A DNA stretch of 64,000 nucleotides, from assembly GCA_947502265.1 (NCBI GenBank), contig CANMZB010000006.1, positions 1 through 64,000 on the forward strand, given 5' to 3'. Origin of the DNA: an uncultured Sulfitobacter sp. GTDB lineage: Bacteria; Pseudomonadota; Alphaproteobacteria; Rhodobacterales; Rhodobacteraceae. The translations under genes and the position numbers were made by a program. Below the pieces are notes generated by a model that was given only the letters and a program-made list of their open reading frames with translations, did not search any database and was not told the DNA's origin. Below, piece by piece: positions 35,351 to 44,228 of this stretch. Position 1 is the first letter of the stretch, and the number at the start of each line of letters is the position of its first letter.

Positions 35351-35944
35351 CTAAATCTTTTTGCGCGCGCGCATGGCGGCGGTGATTGTGCCATCGTCGA
35401 GATAATCCAGCTCACCGCCAATGGGCACACCTTGGGCGAGTGACGTTAGCGTGACCTGTGTTTCAAGCTGGTCCGCGATATAATGAGCCGTGGTCTGGCC
35501 GTCTATGGTGGCATTCAGGGCAAGGATCACTTCGGATATCCCCTCGCTTTGCACGCGGTCGATGAGGCGGGGGATGCGCAGCTCTTGCGGGCCAATGGCA
35601 TCAAGGGCCGATAGTGTACCGCCAAGGACATGATAGCGGCCATGGAACACGCCCGAGCGCTCCATCGCCCACAGATCGGCAACATCCTCGACCACGCACA
35701 GCTCGCCATTGGCGCGTTTCTCGCTGGCGCAGATGTCGCAGATGTCGGAGGTGCCGATGTTTCCGCAGTTGAGGCATTCGCGCGCGGTTGCTGCGACGCG
35801 TTGCATCATGTCGGCCAGCGGCGTGAGCAGCAGGGCGCGTTTGCGAATCAGGTGCAGCACCGCGCGCCGCGCAGAGCGCGGACCTAGGCCCGGCAGCTTT
35901 GCCATCAGATCAATCAGCGCGTCGATGTCGCGGGTTGAACTCAT
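35351..35944 (-). CDS. recR: Recombination mediator RecR
   Basis: RecR loads RecA at gaps with RecF/RecO. The 197-residue protein has the helix-hairpin-helix [19 protein letters not shown]-type N-terminus, a C4 zinc finger ([16 protein letters not shown], about 57-72), a Toprim domain ([26 protein letters not shown]) and the Walker-B-like C-terminal region. It lies downstream of ybaB in the conserved dnaX-ybaB-recR order, separated by a 63-bp gap that holds a copy of the dispersed motif. Confidence 0.97.
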   Translation of the reverse strand: MSSTRDIDALIDLMAKLPGLGPRSARRAVLHLIRKRALLLTPLADMMQRVAATARECLNCGNIGTSDICDICASEKRANGELCVVEDVADLWAMERSGVFHGRYHVLGGTLSALDAIGPQELRIPRLIDRVQSEGISEVILALNATIDGQTTAHYIADQLETQVTLTSLAQGVPIGGELDYLDDGTITAAMRARKKI

Positions 35945-35971
35945 CTGTTGGCACCTGCTGCGCGGGCGGGA

Positions 35972-35995
35972 TTGAGTTTATAGGCCAAATGAAGC
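35972..35995 (+). repeat. Dispersed intergenic motif, copy 5
   Basis: TTGAGTTTATAGGCCAAATG plus AAGC: one change (A for T) from copies 1, 2 and 4, preceded by GCGCGGGCGGGA. It is plus-strand oriented although both neighbours (ybaB and recR) are on the minus strand. Confidence 0.83.
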
Positions 35996-36007
35996 TGCAG
36001 GCCTGCG

Positions 36008-36352
36008 CTAGAACGGCAGCTTCATGCCTGCGGGCAGGCCGAGACCTTCGGTGAGCTTGCCCATCTCGTCTTGTGCGCGCTCGCTCGCTTTGGATTGGGC
36101 GTCTTTGATGGCGGCGAGGATCAGGTCTTCGACGACTTCCTTATCGTCACCGTTGAAGATCGACGGATCAATATCGAGGCCTTTCAGCTCGCCTTTGGCG
36201 GTGCAGGTGGCTTTGACAAGGCCCGCGCCTGCTTCGCCTTGGACCATGATATTGTGCATCTCTTCTTGCAGCTCGGTCATTTTGCCCTGCATTTCCTGGG
36301 CTTTTTTCATCATTCCGGCCATATCGCCGAGACCGCCTAGTCCTTTGAACAT
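36008..36352 (-). CDS. YbaB/EbfC nucleoid-associated protein
   Basis: A 114-residue DNA-binding protein of the YbaB/EbfC family. It starts MFKGLGGLGDMAGMMKKAQEMQ and continues with a long helix and a beta core (VKATCTAKGELKGLDIDPSIF). Its position between dnaX and recR is standard. Confidence 0.96.
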   Translation of the reverse strand: MFKGLGGLGDMAGMMKKAQEMQGKMTELQEEMHNIMVQGEAGAGLVKATCTAKGELKGLDIDPSIFNGDDKEVVEDLILAAIKDAQSKASERAQDEMGKLTEGLGLPAGMKLPF

Positions 36353-36449
36353 CTGTTTGCTCCTGTGTGTGGGGGCGCGCCGGTGGCACGCGTTGCTTTA
36401 CATATTGCAGTCCGCAGGGCGCACGACAAGGTGGGTCGCGAATATGCCG

Positions 36450-38198
36450 CTAGTCTTCCTCGAAGGGATCCCATTCGTCCTCGACCTCGGGCAGTGCCTC
36501 TGCGACGGCGGAGGCGGCGATGTCTTCGGGGGTACGGATCGCGGTGATTTTCGCGGTGGGAAATTCGCTCATTACCGCCAGCATTAGGGGGTGGTTTTCG
36601 GCGTCGGCGCGCAGGGCGTTCTGTTTTGCGTCACGGATTGACGCGATGGTTGGTGCGCCACCCTCGTTGACGACGGTGACGGCCCAGCGGTTGCCGGTCC
36701 AGAGCTGCAATTTCGCACCAAGGCGCTGGGCGAGATCGCGCGGGGCATTGTCGGTGGGGGCGAACTCGATCCTGCCGGGCCGGTACGCGGCCAGTTGCAG
36801 GCAGGTTTCGACCTCGACCAACAGTTTCACATCGCGGTTGTGGCGGACCAGTTCGAGGACGTGTTCGAACGTCGGATAGTGCGCCAAGGTGCCTTCGGCC
36901 TGCGGAGCAAGGGCCGTGACGCTGCCGCCACTGCCGCCGCCGACCGTGGAGGCGTGGGTGTTGCCGGATTGCGGGGCGCGCACAGCCGAGGAGCCGCCGG
37001 AGGTGGGCGAGGGGGCGTTGCCGGTCGCAGGGGGCGGTGTGGTGTTTTGCAAGCTGCGCACCAGTTCGTCCGGCGCGGGCAGGTCGGCCACATGGGTCAG
37101 CCGGATGATTGCCATTTCGGCGGCCATCATCGCATTGGGCGCGCTGGCGACTTCGTCAAGCGCTTTGAGCAGCATTTGCCACAGGCGGGTGAGCACGCGG
37201 ATGGGCAGCGCGTCCGCCATGGCGCGGCCACGGTCACGCTCTTCGGGTGAAATGGTCGGGTCTTCGGCCGCGTCGGGGGTGATTTTTACAACACTGACCC
37301 AATGGGTGATCTCGGCCAGATCGCGCAGCACGGCCAGCGGATCGGCCCCTTCGGCGTACTGGCTGCTAAGTTCGGTCAGCGCGGCGGCGGCGTCGCCGCG
37401 CAGGATCATATCGAGCAGGTCGAGAACCCGCGCACGGTCCGCCAGCCCAAGCATCGCGCGCACTTGCACTGCCGTGGTTTCTCCGGCGCCGTGGCTGATT
37501 GCCTGATCGAGCAGGGAAGTGGCGTCGCGCGCAGACCCTTCGGCGGCGCGGGTGATCAAGGCGAGCGCATCATCGGCGATTTCCGCCCCTTCGGACGTGG
37601 CGATGCGCCGCAACATGGCGATCATCTCCTCGGGTTCGATCCGGCGCAGATCAAAGCGCTGGCAGCGCGACAGCACGGTCACGGGCACCTTGCGGATCTC
37701 CGTTGTGGCAAAGATGAATTTGACGTGCTCGGGCGGTTCTTCGAGCGTTTTCAGAAGGGCGTTGAACGCACCGGTGGACAGCATGTGTACTTCGTCGATG
37801 ATGTACACTTTGTAGCGGGCCGAGGCGGCGCGATAGTGTACAGAGTCGATGATTTCGCGGATGTTGGCCACGCCGGTGTTGGAAGCGGCGTCCATTTCGA
37901 TCACATCGACGTGGCGGCCTTCCATGATGGCGGTGCAGTGTTCGCATTTGCCGCAGGGGTCGGTTGTGGGGCCGGAGGTGCCGTCGGGGCCGATGCAATT
38001 CATGCCCTTTGCAATGATGCGCGCCGTGGTGGTTTTGCCGGTGCCACGGATGCCCGTCATGATAAAGGCCTGCGCAATGCGGTCCGCCTCAAACGCGTTT
38101 TTCAGCGTGCGCACCATCGCGTCCTGGCCGACGAGATCGACAAAGGTTTCGGGGCGGTATTTGCGGGCGAGTACGCGGTACGCGGTGGCGTCGGTCAT
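36450..38198 (-). CDS. dnaX: DNA polymerase III subunit gamma/tau
   Basis: The clamp-loader ATPase, 582 residues. The N-terminus YRVLARKYRPETFVDLVGQ is followed by Walker A GIRGTGKTTTARI (about 45-57), a zinc-binding CGKCEHCTAI, Walker B IDEVHMLS, and sensor 1 FATTEIRKVPVTVLSRCQRFD. The C-terminal tau region is alanine/proline and glycine rich, then a conserved alphaproteobacterial tail. The start at 38198 is the family start. I see no obvious A-rich slippery site for producing gamma by frameshifting. It is followed by ybaB and recR. Confidence 0.96.
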   Translation of the reverse strand: MTDATAYRVLARKYRPETFVDLVGQDAMVRTLKNAFEADRIAQAFIMTGIRGTGKTTTARIIAKGMNCIGPDGTSGPTTDPCGKCEHCTAIMEGRHVDVIEMDAASNTGVANIREIIDSVHYRAASARYKVYIIDEVHMLSTGAFNALLKTLEEPPEHVKFIFATTEIRKVPVTVLSRCQRFDLRRIEPEEMIAMLRRIATSEGAEIADDALALITRAAEGSARDATSLLDQAISHGAGETTAVQVRAMLGLADRARVLDLLDMILRGDAAAALTELSSQYAEGADPLAVLRDLAEITHWVSVVKITPDAAEDPTISPEERDRGRAMADALPIRVLTRLWQMLLKALDEVASAPNAMMAAEMAIIRLTHVADLPAPDELVRSLQNTTPPPATGNAPSPTSGGSSAVRAPQSGNTHASTVGGGSGGSVTALAPQAEGTLAHYPTFEHVLELVRHNRDVKLLVEVETCLQLAAYRPGRIEFAPTDNAPRDLAQRLGAKLQLWTGNRWAVTVVNEGGAPTIASIRDAKQNALRADAENHPLMLAVMSEFPTAKITAIRTPEDIAASAVAEALPEVEDEWDPFEED

Positions 38199-38265
38199 GA
38201 AAGGTCCATTCCGGATTCGGTCAGAGCCGTAAACTAGGCCTTTGGTCGGGCATCGTAAACCGTTG

Positions 38266-38628
38266 TCACAGCATCCACAGGATTGCACCGACCGCAATTG
38301 ACGCACCGCTGAAGATAACCGCAAGCGTTTTCATACGCGCGTTGGGTTGCGCATTGGCGTGGTGATCCTCAAGCCGCTCCAGCGTTTTGGTCGCGGTGTC
38401 ATGGGCCGCCCAAAAAATATAGATCGCCGCCGCAACGAATATTGTCGCAACGCTTTTTGCGGCCCATGTCGGGTCAAAATCGCCGAACACGGCCTTGAGA
38501 CCGATTGCCACGGCAAGCGAGGCCATGCCGGTGCGCATCCAGCCTGCGAAGGTGCGCTCGTTTGCCAGAATGGTCCGGTCTTCGGCCCAGTCGGTGCGAT
38601 CTTCGGCAAGGTCGTTTTTCTGTGACAT
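38266..38628 (-). CDS. DUF202 (YidH) family membrane protein
   Basis: A 120-residue protein with the DUF202 signature DRTILANERTFAGWMRTGMASLAVAIGL (about 17-44) and three hydrophobic segments. Function unknown. The start at 38628 (MSQKNDLAED) fits better than an ATG six codons upstream. It is divergent from the zinc metallopeptidase gene. Confidence 0.88.
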   Translation of the reverse strand: MSQKNDLAEDRTDWAEDRTILANERTFAGWMRTGMASLAVAIGLKAVFGDFDPTWAAKSVATIFVAAAIYIFWAAHDTATKTLERLEDHHANAQPNARMKTLAVIFSGASIAVGAILWML

Positions 38629-38688
38629 TGAACTTAAATGGGGCAACGGTGTTATTCAGGCAAGGATTATCAACCCGAGGGGGATAAA

Positions 38689-39534
38689 ATGCGGCTCAAA
38701 GGGATACGGCGCAGCAAGAATGTAGAGATGCGCAGCGGCGGGCGGCGTGGCGGCGGAACGGGGGCCAAGGGCGGGCTTGGCCTTGTTGGTGTGTTGACGG
38801 TGCTGGCGATTGGCTATTTCACCGGCATTGATGTGTCGCCCCTGTTGCAGGGCGGCGACGTGCAGCAGGAAACATCGCGCGGTGTGACGCCAGCGGATGA
38901 TCCGGCAGCGCGGTTTAGCGCGCAGGTGCTGGCCACAACCGAGGATGTCTGGACCACGGTGTTCCGCGAGCAACTGGGTCGGGATTATGTCGCACCGAGC
39001 CTCGTGATTTTCAGCGGTGTCACGCAAAGCCCTTGTGGCGGGGCAAGCGGTGCAACGGGGCCGTTTTATTGCCCTGCGGATAGCAAAGCCTATTTGGACA
39101 CGCAGTTCTTTCAGGCGCTGGAGCGGCAGATGGGGGCAGGGGGCGATTTCGCCGCTGCCTATGTGATTGCTCATGAGGTTGCCCACCATGTTCAAAACCA
39201 GTTGGGTATCCTGCCGGATGTGAACGCGGCGCGGCAGCGTGCATCGGAGGTCGAGGCGAATGCCCTGACCGTGCGGTTGGAGTTGATGGCGGATTGTCTG
39301 TCCGGTGTCTGGGCGCGCAATGTTGAAGGGCTGATGGAGCGGGGCGATCTGGAGGAGGCGTTAAACGCGGCGCGCAAGATCGGTGACGATTACCTGCAAC
39401 GCGAGGCGGGACGTGTGCCGCAGCCGCATACGTTTACCCATGGCACATCTGAACAGCGCGCGCGCTGGTTCGGGCAGGGATTTGACAGCGGGCGCGTGGG
39501 AGAGTGCGATACGTTTGCGGCGACGCGGTTGTGA
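38689..39534 (+). CDS. Neutral zinc metallopeptidase (YpfJ family)
   Basis: A 281-residue member of the putative neutral zinc metallopeptidase family. The N-terminus is a basic glycine-rich stretch (SGGRRGGGTGAKGG) followed by one membrane anchor (LVGVLTVLAIGYFTG). The rest is extracytoplasmic, with SPCGGASGATGPFYCPADSK, the zinc motif IAHEVAHHVQNQ (His162 region), and ELMADCLSGVWA supplying a further ligand. Paired cysteines suggest a disulfide. Substrate unknown. Confidence 0.92.
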   Translation: MRLKGIRRSKNVEMRSGGRRGGGTGAKGGLGLVGVLTVLAIGYFTGIDVSPLLQGGDVQQETSRGVTPADDPAARFSAQVLATTEDVWTTVFREQLGRDYVAPSLVIFSGVTQSPCGGASGATGPFYCPADSKAYLDTQFFQALERQMGAGGDFAAAYVIAHEVAHHVQNQLGILPDVNAARQRASEVEANALTVRLELMADCLSGVWARNVEGLMERGDLEEALNAARKIGDDYLQREAGRVPQPHTFTHGTSEQRARWFGQGFDSGRVGECDTFAATRL

Positions 39535-39616
39535 GAGGAAATTGGCCCTCTCGCGACCTGTGCTGTGCAAAGGCACTGTCGGGTGTCACACCCTGCTGCG
39601 CAGCATGTGACCAGGT

Positions 39617-39709
39617 GAGAGATTGATAACGACCCAAGCGGGACTCGTTACGGCTGCTTCCTTCCGGATCTGACCGGGTTGGCGAGGCGCCTGCCCGCAC
39701 CAACCTCTC
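39617..39709 (-). ncRNA. ffs: Signal recognition particle 4.5S RNA
   Basis: The minus strand carries the universally conserved SRP domain IV: GGTCAGATCCGGAAGGAAGC followed by AGCCGTAACGA. Flanking sequence closes into a long hairpin with outer stem GAGAGGTTG and CAATCTCTC. The RNA binds Ffh to target ribosomes to the membrane. Ends are set from the outer stem and may be off by a few bases. Confidence 0.93.
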
Positions 39710-39747
39710 GAATCCCGATATAGGCAATCATGTCGCGCCCTGCAACC

Positions 39748-41577
39748 TCAGAGCGTGATGCGCAGGCGACAGAAGCCTTCCGGCGTTGCCCCGCAAGGTT
39801 CGGGCGACAGATGTGCGATGTCGCCAAGGCAAAACAGTGCTTCCGGTTCGGTGTCGATCAGGGCCGTGACCCCGCCCAGTGGCGCGAATCGCCACGGCGC
39901 CAGCGGCTCCCACGGATCAGTATCGTTGCCGTGCAAGGTGTCGATCATCGCATCGCCCAGCGGGCGGGTGCTACAGGCAACGATCCGGTCCGGCGGGATC
40001 GGGCGATAGCCGCCGCCGCCTGCAACGCGAAACTGGTTGCTTGCCAGAATAAATGCCTGATCTTCGGGGACCGGACGCCCTGCATGGGAGATATCTGCGA
40101 TTCGCTGGTGCGGCGGCGCTGACGGGTCGATCTGATAGTGCAGACCAAAAATCGTATCGAACTGGAACGGCGGGATTTCGGGATTTACCAGAAATTGATC
40201 GGCAGTGGAGGGCGAGAGCCGGTTGAAGATCAGCGCGGCATGTTCAAGCCAGCGTTTCAGATCCGCGCCTGTAACACGGATGCCGATGGTCTGGTTGGCA
40301 AAGGGGGTAAGCCCCGCGATATGGCGGCGCAGGACCGGCCCTTCGGCGATGTTAACGTAATTGCCCGGACCGCCGCGCCCGCCTGCGCTGAGCGCGGCAA
40401 CGGCGGCAAGCACGGGCAGGTCTCCGCCAGCCTTGCCCTTTATCGCATCACGCACAAGGTTGTATTGCGCGCGCGCGGTCAGCCGCTGGGTCGAAGCGGG
40501 GGTGACCAGCGAAAAGTAGCTGTGCAACCGTTGCGTGGTTCGCGCGACAGGCTGTGCAAGGTGGGTTTTGACCCGTTCATGGGCCGTGCGCGCAATTGCG
40601 ACGATTGCGGGATCGCGCGGGGTATCGGCGTCATTGGCGCGCAGTTGGCAGGTGTGGCTTGCGACCCTCCATCCCGTGTCGGACGTGTGATGGAGGGTCA
40701 GGTCCATTACCCCCAGATCGGAACCGCAATGCCCCGCCATGATTGCCGGCACGCCCGCGACGGTCGATGCAATGATGTCCACGCCGGGACGGGTTGCATA
40801 GTCGGCAGATGGCAGCCTGCGATGGGTATGCCCGAGGACCAGCGCATCCATCGCGCCGGTCTTGGCGAGGGCAAAGGCGGCTTGGCCTTCCGCGTCGGGA
40901 CTGTCGTGATGCCCGACACCCATGTGCGCAAGGACGATCACGATGTCCGCGCCGCGCGCACGCAGATCCTGCGCGGCAGTCGTCACGAACGGGGCGGCAT
41001 CTTGCAGCGAAGTGCCACAGCCCAGATGATGACTGTGCCAGGCAGCGGTCTGATCGGGCAGCAGCGACAACAGCCCCACCTTGAGAGGCGCAGGCGCTTC
41101 TTGGGGCAACGGCACCGTGACAAGGACGCTTTTGCGAAGCGGACCGAGATCAATACCGGTGAGATTCGAGCCGAGATAGGGCATTTCGAGGTGGCCCGCC
41201 ACCGCTTGAAGATAGCCCAGCCCGTGATCCAGATCGTGGTTTCCCATGCCGATGGCATCATAGCGCAGGTGATTGAGCGCTGCGACGATGGGATGGCTTG
41301 CGGTCACTTTGCGATAGGCCAGATCGGTGGCCAACGGCGTCCCTTGGAACGTGTCACCATTGTCGAGCAACAGAACGCCGCTTGTATTTTCGGCGGCCTG
41401 CGTGCGTGCACAGGCAATTAAATTTGCCAATCCGGCAAGGCCGGTGCCTTGTGTTGCGCGATCCTTGATGTAGTCATGAGGCAGAAGATGGCCGTGCAAG
41501 TCAGTTGTCGCCAATACCCGCAATCGCGCCGGAGCAGCGTCAGGGGGCGTAGAGGCAGGGGGGCGTGTCGGGGCCAT
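39748..41577 (-). CDS. 5'-nucleotidase / 2',3'-cyclic-nucleotide phosphodiesterase family protein
   Basis: The 609-residue product has the two-domain layout of UshA/CpdB proteins. Its metallophosphatase domain (residues about 20-310) carries ATTDLHGHLLPHDY, LLDNGDTFQGTP, GMGNHDLDHGL, VLAHMGVGHHD and LGHTHRRLP. Its C-terminal 5'-nucleotidase domain carries AEGPVLRRHIAGLTPFANQ, ADLKRWLEHAA and FILASNQFRVAGGGGY. It hydrolyses cyclic nucleotides and 3'- or 5'-nucleotides in relatives. The ATG at 41577 gives an N-terminus (MAPTRPPAS) without a signal peptide, odd for a family that is usually periplasmic; a longer frame exists upstream but is not conserved. Divergent from nudC. Confidence 0.9.
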   Translation of the reverse strand: MAPTRPPASTPPDAAPARLRVLATTDLHGHLLPHDYIKDRATQGTGLAGLANLIACARTQAAENTSGVLLLDNGDTFQGTPLATDLAYRKVTASHPIVAALNHLRYDAIGMGNHDLDHGLGYLQAVAGHLEMPYLGSNLTGIDLGPLRKSVLVTVPLPQEAPAPLKVGLLSLLPDQTAAWHSHHLGCGTSLQDAAPFVTTAAQDLRARGADIVIVLAHMGVGHHDSPDAEGQAAFALAKTGAMDALVLGHTHRRLPSADYATRPGVDIIASTVAGVPAIMAGHCGSDLGVMDLTLHHTSDTGWRVASHTCQLRANDADTPRDPAIVAIARTAHERVKTHLAQPVARTTQRLHSYFSLVTPASTQRLTARAQYNLVRDAIKGKAGGDLPVLAAVAALSAGGRGGPGNYVNIAEGPVLRRHIAGLTPFANQTIGIRVTGADLKRWLEHAALIFNRLSPSTADQFLVNPEIPPFQFDTIFGLHYQIDPSAPPHQRIADISHAGRPVPEDQAFILASNQFRVAGGGGYRPIPPDRIVACSTRPLGDAMIDTLHGNDTDPWEPLAPWRFAPLGGVTALIDTEPEALFCLGDIAHLSPEPCGATPEGFCRLRITL

Positions 41578-41697
41578 GGGAGCGAAATACCACCGTGGGT
41601 TGATGTGGTAAATCAAATACTGGGTAGAGCCATGCAATCTCGTGGTTTTTCTCCACAGACTGTGTTGGTAAGACAGCAGCCAGAAAAGGGCAGACAT

Positions 41698-42666
41698 ATG
41701 AAGAATGCAGAGCAGGTAACCTTTGGAGGATCGGGGTTGGACCGTGCGGGAGAGTTGCGCTGCAACCCCGAAGCGCTGGCTGCGGCGGAGCGCGATCCGG
41801 CAGCGCGGGCCATTGTGTTCTGGCGCGGCAAGCCGTTGATCTCGCCCGAGCGGCCTGCGGGGCTTATCCGGCTGGGGCTGGATCACGCGGCGGTGGCCGA
41901 GCGCACGCAGGCTCCGATCCTGCTGGGCCGCGAGGACGGCGCGCCGGTGTTTGCCATTGATGTTTCGGGGTGGATGCCTGCGGGAATGGACGTAGGCAGT
42001 CTGGGCGCATTCATGGACCCCAGTGAGCAGCGCCATCCGGCCTTGCCCGACTGGATGGTTTTTGCAGAACTGCGCCGCGTGATGACATGGCTCAGCCCGC
42101 GCGATGCAGAGCTTGCCGCGTCCGGCAAGGCGGTTTTGGGCTGGCACGAGACACACAAGTTTTGCGCGCGCTGCGGGGAGGAAACGCAGATTACTCAAGG
42201 CGGCTGGCAGCGCTTGTGCGGCGCTTGTGGCGCATCGCATTTTCCGCGCACGGATCCGGTTGTTATCATGCTGGTGACCCGTGGCAATTCGGTGCTGGTG
42301 GGGCGTTCGCCGGGTTGGCCGAAGGGCATGTATTCGCTTTTGGCCGGATACGTCGAGCCGGGGGAATCTCTTGAGGGGGCGGTGCGCCGCGAGGTCTTTG
42401 AAGAGGCGGGCATCGAGGTGGACGAGGTCGGTTATCTGGCAAGCCAGCCGTGGCCCTTCCCGGCCTCGCTTATGTTTGGCTGTTGGGGGCATGCCACGAG
42501 CGAGGAAATCACGATTGATCCGGTGGAAATCGAAGACGCCCGTTGGATCACCCGCGAAGAGATGATGGAAATTTCGCAGGGGCATCACCCCGTGGTACTG
42601 CCTGCGCGCAAAGGGGCGATTGCGCATTTCCTGATTGAACGCTGGCTATCCGATACTCTTGAATGA
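41698..42666 (+). CDS. nudC: NADH pyrophosphatase (NudC)
   Basis: A 322-residue Nudix hydrolase cleaving NADH to NMNH and AMP and potentially decapping NAD-capped RNA. After an N-terminal domain comes a zinc ribbon (CARCGEE and CGACGASHFPRTDP, about 154-180), then the Nudix box GYVEPGESLEGAVRREVFEE (about 221-240) with EEAGIEV, and the NudC-specific SQPWPFPASLMFG. The ATG at 41698 starts the conserved sequence. Confidence 0.95.
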   Translation: MKNAEQVTFGGSGLDRAGELRCNPEALAAAERDPAARAIVFWRGKPLISPERPAGLIRLGLDHAAVAERTQAPILLGREDGAPVFAIDVSGWMPAGMDVGSLGAFMDPSEQRHPALPDWMVFAELRRVMTWLSPRDAELAASGKAVLGWHETHKFCARCGEETQITQGGWQRLCGACGASHFPRTDPVVIMLVTRGNSVLVGRSPGWPKGMYSLLAGYVEPGESLEGAVRREVFEEAGIEVDEVGYLASQPWPFPASLMFGCWGHATSEEITIDPVEIEDARWITREEMMEISQGHHPVVLPARKGAIAHFLIERWLSDTLE

Positions 42667-42736
42667 CGTTGCGGGATCGTCGGGATGTCCTGTTAACTAA
42701 ATTATGCTACACGCATGCGAAACAAATGGTACTGCT

Positions 42737-43204
42737 ATGAAATTTTCGACCAAAGAAGACATCGAAGCCCCGATCGCCGCAGTTTTCGACATGCTGTGCG
42801 ATTTCGAATTTTTCGAACGTGCGGCAATGCGGCGCGGGGCCGAGGTGCAGCGTACGGACAACAAGGCTACGCCTGATGTCGGTGCCGGCTGGAGCGCGGC
42901 CTTTAACATGCGCGGGAAGCGGCGGCAGGTCGAGATCGAGATGGTGGCTTTTGAAAAGCCCAACGAGATGGTTTTTGAATGCCGGTCCCAGGGGTTGATG
43001 ACCGTCATGACGCTCGAACTCGTGGCGCTGTCGCGCAACCGCACGCGGGTGATGGTGGTTATTGACATCAAGCCACTGAACCTCTCGGCGCGGCTTTTGG
43101 TGCAGTCGCTGAAGCTGGCCAAGACGTCGCTGACCAAAAAATACAAACTGCGCGTCGCGGAATTTGCCCGCAGTCTGGAAGAGCGGCACAAGCGCTACGC
43201 CTGA
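42737..43204 (+). CDS. SRPBCC (START-like) family protein
   Basis: A 155-residue protein with a polyketide cyclase/START-like fold: MKFSTKEDIEAPIAAVFDMLCDFEFFE at the N-terminus (residues 1-27), GAGWSAAFNMRGKRR, and a long C-terminal helix (LLVQSLKLAKTSLTKKY). The hydrophobic cavity suggests lipid or small hydrophobic ligand binding. The start at 42737 is preferred to an ATG 11 codons upstream. No functional neighbour gives a clue. Confidence 0.82.
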   Translation: MKFSTKEDIEAPIAAVFDMLCDFEFFERAAMRRGAEVQRTDNKATPDVGAGWSAAFNMRGKRRQVEIEMVAFEKPNEMVFECRSQGLMTVMTLELVALSRNRTRVMVVIDIKPLNLSARLLVQSLKLAKTSLTKKYKLRVAEFARSLEERHKRYA

Positions 43205-43244
43205 TCCGGCTGGCCCCTGTTTCGATACAGAGGCTACGGCATTC

Positions 43245-44099
43245 CTATTCCGCGGTTTTCCAGCGTCCGGGGTGGGACGGGTAAACGCCCAGAATATCGA
43301 GCATGTTTGTGAAGTAGGTCAATTCTTCCAGCGCGCGTTTTACAGCCGGATCATCGGGGTGACCTTCGATGTCCGCGTAAAACTGGGTCGCGGTGAAGGA
43401 GCCGCCGACCATGTAACTTTCCAGCTTGGTCATGTTCACGCCGTTTGTCGCAAATCCGCCCATCGCCTTGTACAGCGCTGCGGGGATGTTGCGGACTTCG
43501 AACACGAACGTCGTCATCATGTGATCGCCACGGCGAGACAGATCAAGATCAGGCGCCATCAGCACAAAGCGGGTGGTGTTGTGATCAAGATCCTCGATTC
43601 CTTCCGCCAGCACATCCAGCCCGTGGATGTCGGCGGCAACGGTGCTGGCCAGCACACCTTCGTGCGCGGGGCCGCCTGCGGCCAATTCTTCGGCGGCACC
43701 TGCGCTGTCGGCGGAAGGTTCGGACGTGATGCCGTGCGCGTCAAGAAAGCTGCGGGCTTGCGGCAACAACACCAGATGGGCGCGCACATGTTTGATTTGG
43801 TCCAGCGTAACACCGGGGCGCGCCATCAGGGCGATACGCACCCGTACGAACGCTTCTGCAATGATGTGCATGCCGCTTTGCGGCAGCAGGCGGTGGATGT
43901 CCGCGACACGGCCATAGGTGGTGTTTTCGACCGGCAGCATTGCAAGATCGGCCCGCCCGTCGCGCACGGCCTGCAACACGCCTTCAAATGTGGTGCAGGG
44001 AACGGGAATACCATCGGGGCGGGCTTGCAGGCAGGCTTCGTGGCTGTAGGCACCCAAAGCGCCTTGAAAGGCAATGCGCGGCGGCTTGTCTGTGGTCAT
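43245..44099 (-). CDS. pheA: Prephenate dehydratase
   Basis: Converts prephenate to phenylpyruvate in phenylalanine synthesis. The 284-residue monofunctional enzyme has a catalytic domain with IAFQGALGAYSHEA, LPVENTTYGRV and the threonine-containing LDHNTTRFVLMAP (about 175-187). A C-terminal ACT domain (FVFEVRNIPAALYKAMGGF, GVNMTKLESYMVG) probably mediates feedback inhibition by phenylalanine. No chorismate mutase domain is fused. Confidence 0.96.
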   Translation of the reverse strand: MTTDKPPRIAFQGALGAYSHEACLQARPDGIPVPCTTFEGVLQAVRDGRADLAMLPVENTTYGRVADIHRLLPQSGMHIIAEAFVRVRIALMARPGVTLDQIKHVRAHLVLLPQARSFLDAHGITSEPSADSAGAAEELAAGGPAHEGVLASTVAADIHGLDVLAEGIEDLDHNTTRFVLMAPDLDLSRRGDHMMTTFVFEVRNIPAALYKAMGGFATNGVNMTKLESYMVGGSFTATQFYADIEGHPDDPAVKRALEELTYFTNMLDILGVYPSHPGRWKTAE

Positions 44100-44228
44100 C
44101 GCACCGGTCCTTTGTGAAAACTTAACGATTTCGGCGTTTGGCCGTGGTAACTACACCTTGCTTGCAGAGAGGGAAAGCAATAGATAGCGCGTTAAACGAT
44201 AGAACATTTCAAACTGATGGGCTGACCG

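Noticed and set aside
36450-38198. Programmed frameshift in dnaX producing gamma
   Set aside because: I see no A-rich slippery heptamer followed by a strong hairpin near the expected position.
39748-42627. A 959-codon minus-strand frame
   Set aside because: Conserved phosphoesterase sequence begins only at 41577; the upstream part is antisense to nudC.
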